Source of the DNA: an uncultured Bacteroidales bacterium
GTDB taxonomy: Bacteria; Bacteroidota; Bacteroidia; Bacteroidales; F082
Assembly: GCA_937926515.1 (NCBI GenBank)
Contig: CALAZZ010000095.1
Span: 1-23,150 of the forward strand
Direction: 5' to 3'
Length of the DNA: 23,150 bases
The notes under the pieces are model-generated. The model searched no databases. It worked only from the letters and a program-made list of their open reading frames with translations, and was not told where the DNA came from. Below, in pieces: positions 22,582 through 23,150 of the stretch. A program made the translations under genes and the position numbers. Position 1 is the first letter of the stretch. Every line of letters begins with the position of its first letter.

Positions 22582-23150
22582 ATGAATCCACGCGAAAGAA
22601 TCCTGAAACGTGCCAGTGAAATGTTTATTTCGCTGGGTACCAAAAATGTCACAATGGACCTGCTGGCCACAGATATGGGTATATCTAAACGTACTATTTA
22701 TGAGTTGTTTAAAGACAAGGAAGATCTGATCATAGAAAGCATTCAGTATATGATCATGGAAACCAACAAAGAGAATATGCGGGTGATTTCTGAATCGTCC
22801 AATGTAATTGAAGCCATTTTTGAAATCATGATGAGACAGGAAACAAGGCGCAAACAGATGCCTGTGGTATCTCAGGAAGACATTAAAAAATATTTTCCCA
22901 TAGCCAAAGCACGGACTTTCAGGGGGAAGGACAGTTTCAAGAAAATTACGGCACCGCTGACACTTCTTAAAAAGGGAAAAGACCAGGGTATTTTCAGAAT
23001 GGACCTGAATATTGAAGTGGTTGACAGTTTTATTTTCGAGCTGATCTCAATCCTACATAGCAGCCAGCTCATTCGATTGCTGAATCCGGATCAGAATGAC
23101 CTGTTTCGGAGCATAGTATTACCCTATTTCAGAGGGCTGTGTACGGCCAA
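22582..23150 (+). CDS. TetR/AcrR family transcriptional regulator (3' end beyond window)
   Basis: The frame begins with ATG at 22582 and stays open to the window edge (189 full codons plus two bases), so the C-terminus is missing. The N-terminal helix-turn-helix reads 'RILKRASEMFISLGTKNVTMDLLATDMGISKRTIYELFKDKEDLI', a close match to TetR_N, with the recognition segment GISKRTIYELF near residues 34-44. The remaining ligand-binding part is helical and not diagnostic. It is divergent from mltF. A palindrome overlaps its likely promoter, so autoregulation is inferred. Such regulators often precede efflux genes, which would lie beyond the window. Confidence 0.92.
   Translation, partial: MNPRERILKRASEMFISLGTKNVTMDLLATDMGISKRTIYELFKDKEDLIIESIQYMIMETNKENMRVISESSNVIEAIFEIMMRQETRRKQMPVVSQEDIKKYFPIAKARTFRGKDSFKKITAPLTLLKKGKDQGIFRMDLNIEVVDSFIFELISILHSSQLIRLLNPDQNDLFRSIVLPYFRGLCTA

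Noticed and set aside
1..23150. tRNA, rRNA, insertion sequence or phage genes
   Set aside because: No cloverleaf, rRNA segment, transposase, integrase or terminal inverted repeats with target duplications were found by eye.

Overview
The window looks like an ordinary chromosomal segment of a Bacteroidota bacterium, probably Bacteroidales-like. The evidence is a moderate AT-rich composition, GldF/GldG homologues, a fused PurL of the type that begins with an 'RREM(V/I)TPWSTNAVEI' region, and several promoters of the TAnnTTTG class used by the Bacteroidota primary sigma factor. The organism assignment is inference. I see no rRNA, tRNA, insertion sequence, prophage or CRISPR array.

Layout: (1) 1-169 is the C-terminal end of a plus-strand gene resembling the DNA polymerase III delta subunit (holA). 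It converges on a minus-strand block: long-chain acyl-CoA ligase (206-1975), SDR oxidoreductase (2280-3056) and FGAM synthase purL (3075-6773), then a CDF metal transporter (7005-7931) and a large secreted parallel beta-helix protein with a C-terminal sorting-like tail (8256-10490). (2) A gene-free stretch of about 770 bp follows (10491-11263). It carries a 23-bp tandem repeat whose units fold as small hairpins. (3) A plus-strand operon, gldF-gldG-DUF4340 (11264-14884), encodes the permease and auxiliary parts of an ABC-type system without its ATPase. (4) Minus-strand lnt and dus overlap by 4 bp (14918-17544). (5) A minus-strand operon marR-pirin-MFS (20041 down to 17651) has a divergent flavodoxin gene (20224-20748) beside it. 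(6) A lipoprotein lytic transglycosylase, mltF, lies on the minus strand (20782-22245), and a TetR-family regulator on the plus strand (22582 to the window end, truncated) is divergent from it.

The most interesting regulatory signal is a 25-bp block repeated (23 of 25 identical) upstream of both marR and pirin. It joins a TAnnTTTG -7 box directly to the palindrome TTGCATATGCAA (one mismatch in the pirin copy). In the pirin copy the marR stop codon forms the first three bases of the -7 box. This suggests a two-promoter, MarR-autoregulated operon controlling a pirin and an MFS exporter. Other notable signals are a perfect 11-bp inverted repeat just upstream of the mltF start, and a palindrome with a tandem -7-like octamer at the tetR promoter. 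There are also atypical residues in the metal site of the CDF transporter and in the FMN phosphate loop of the flavodoxin. I found no clearly novel multi-gene system. Most genes are conserved housekeeping or envelope functions.
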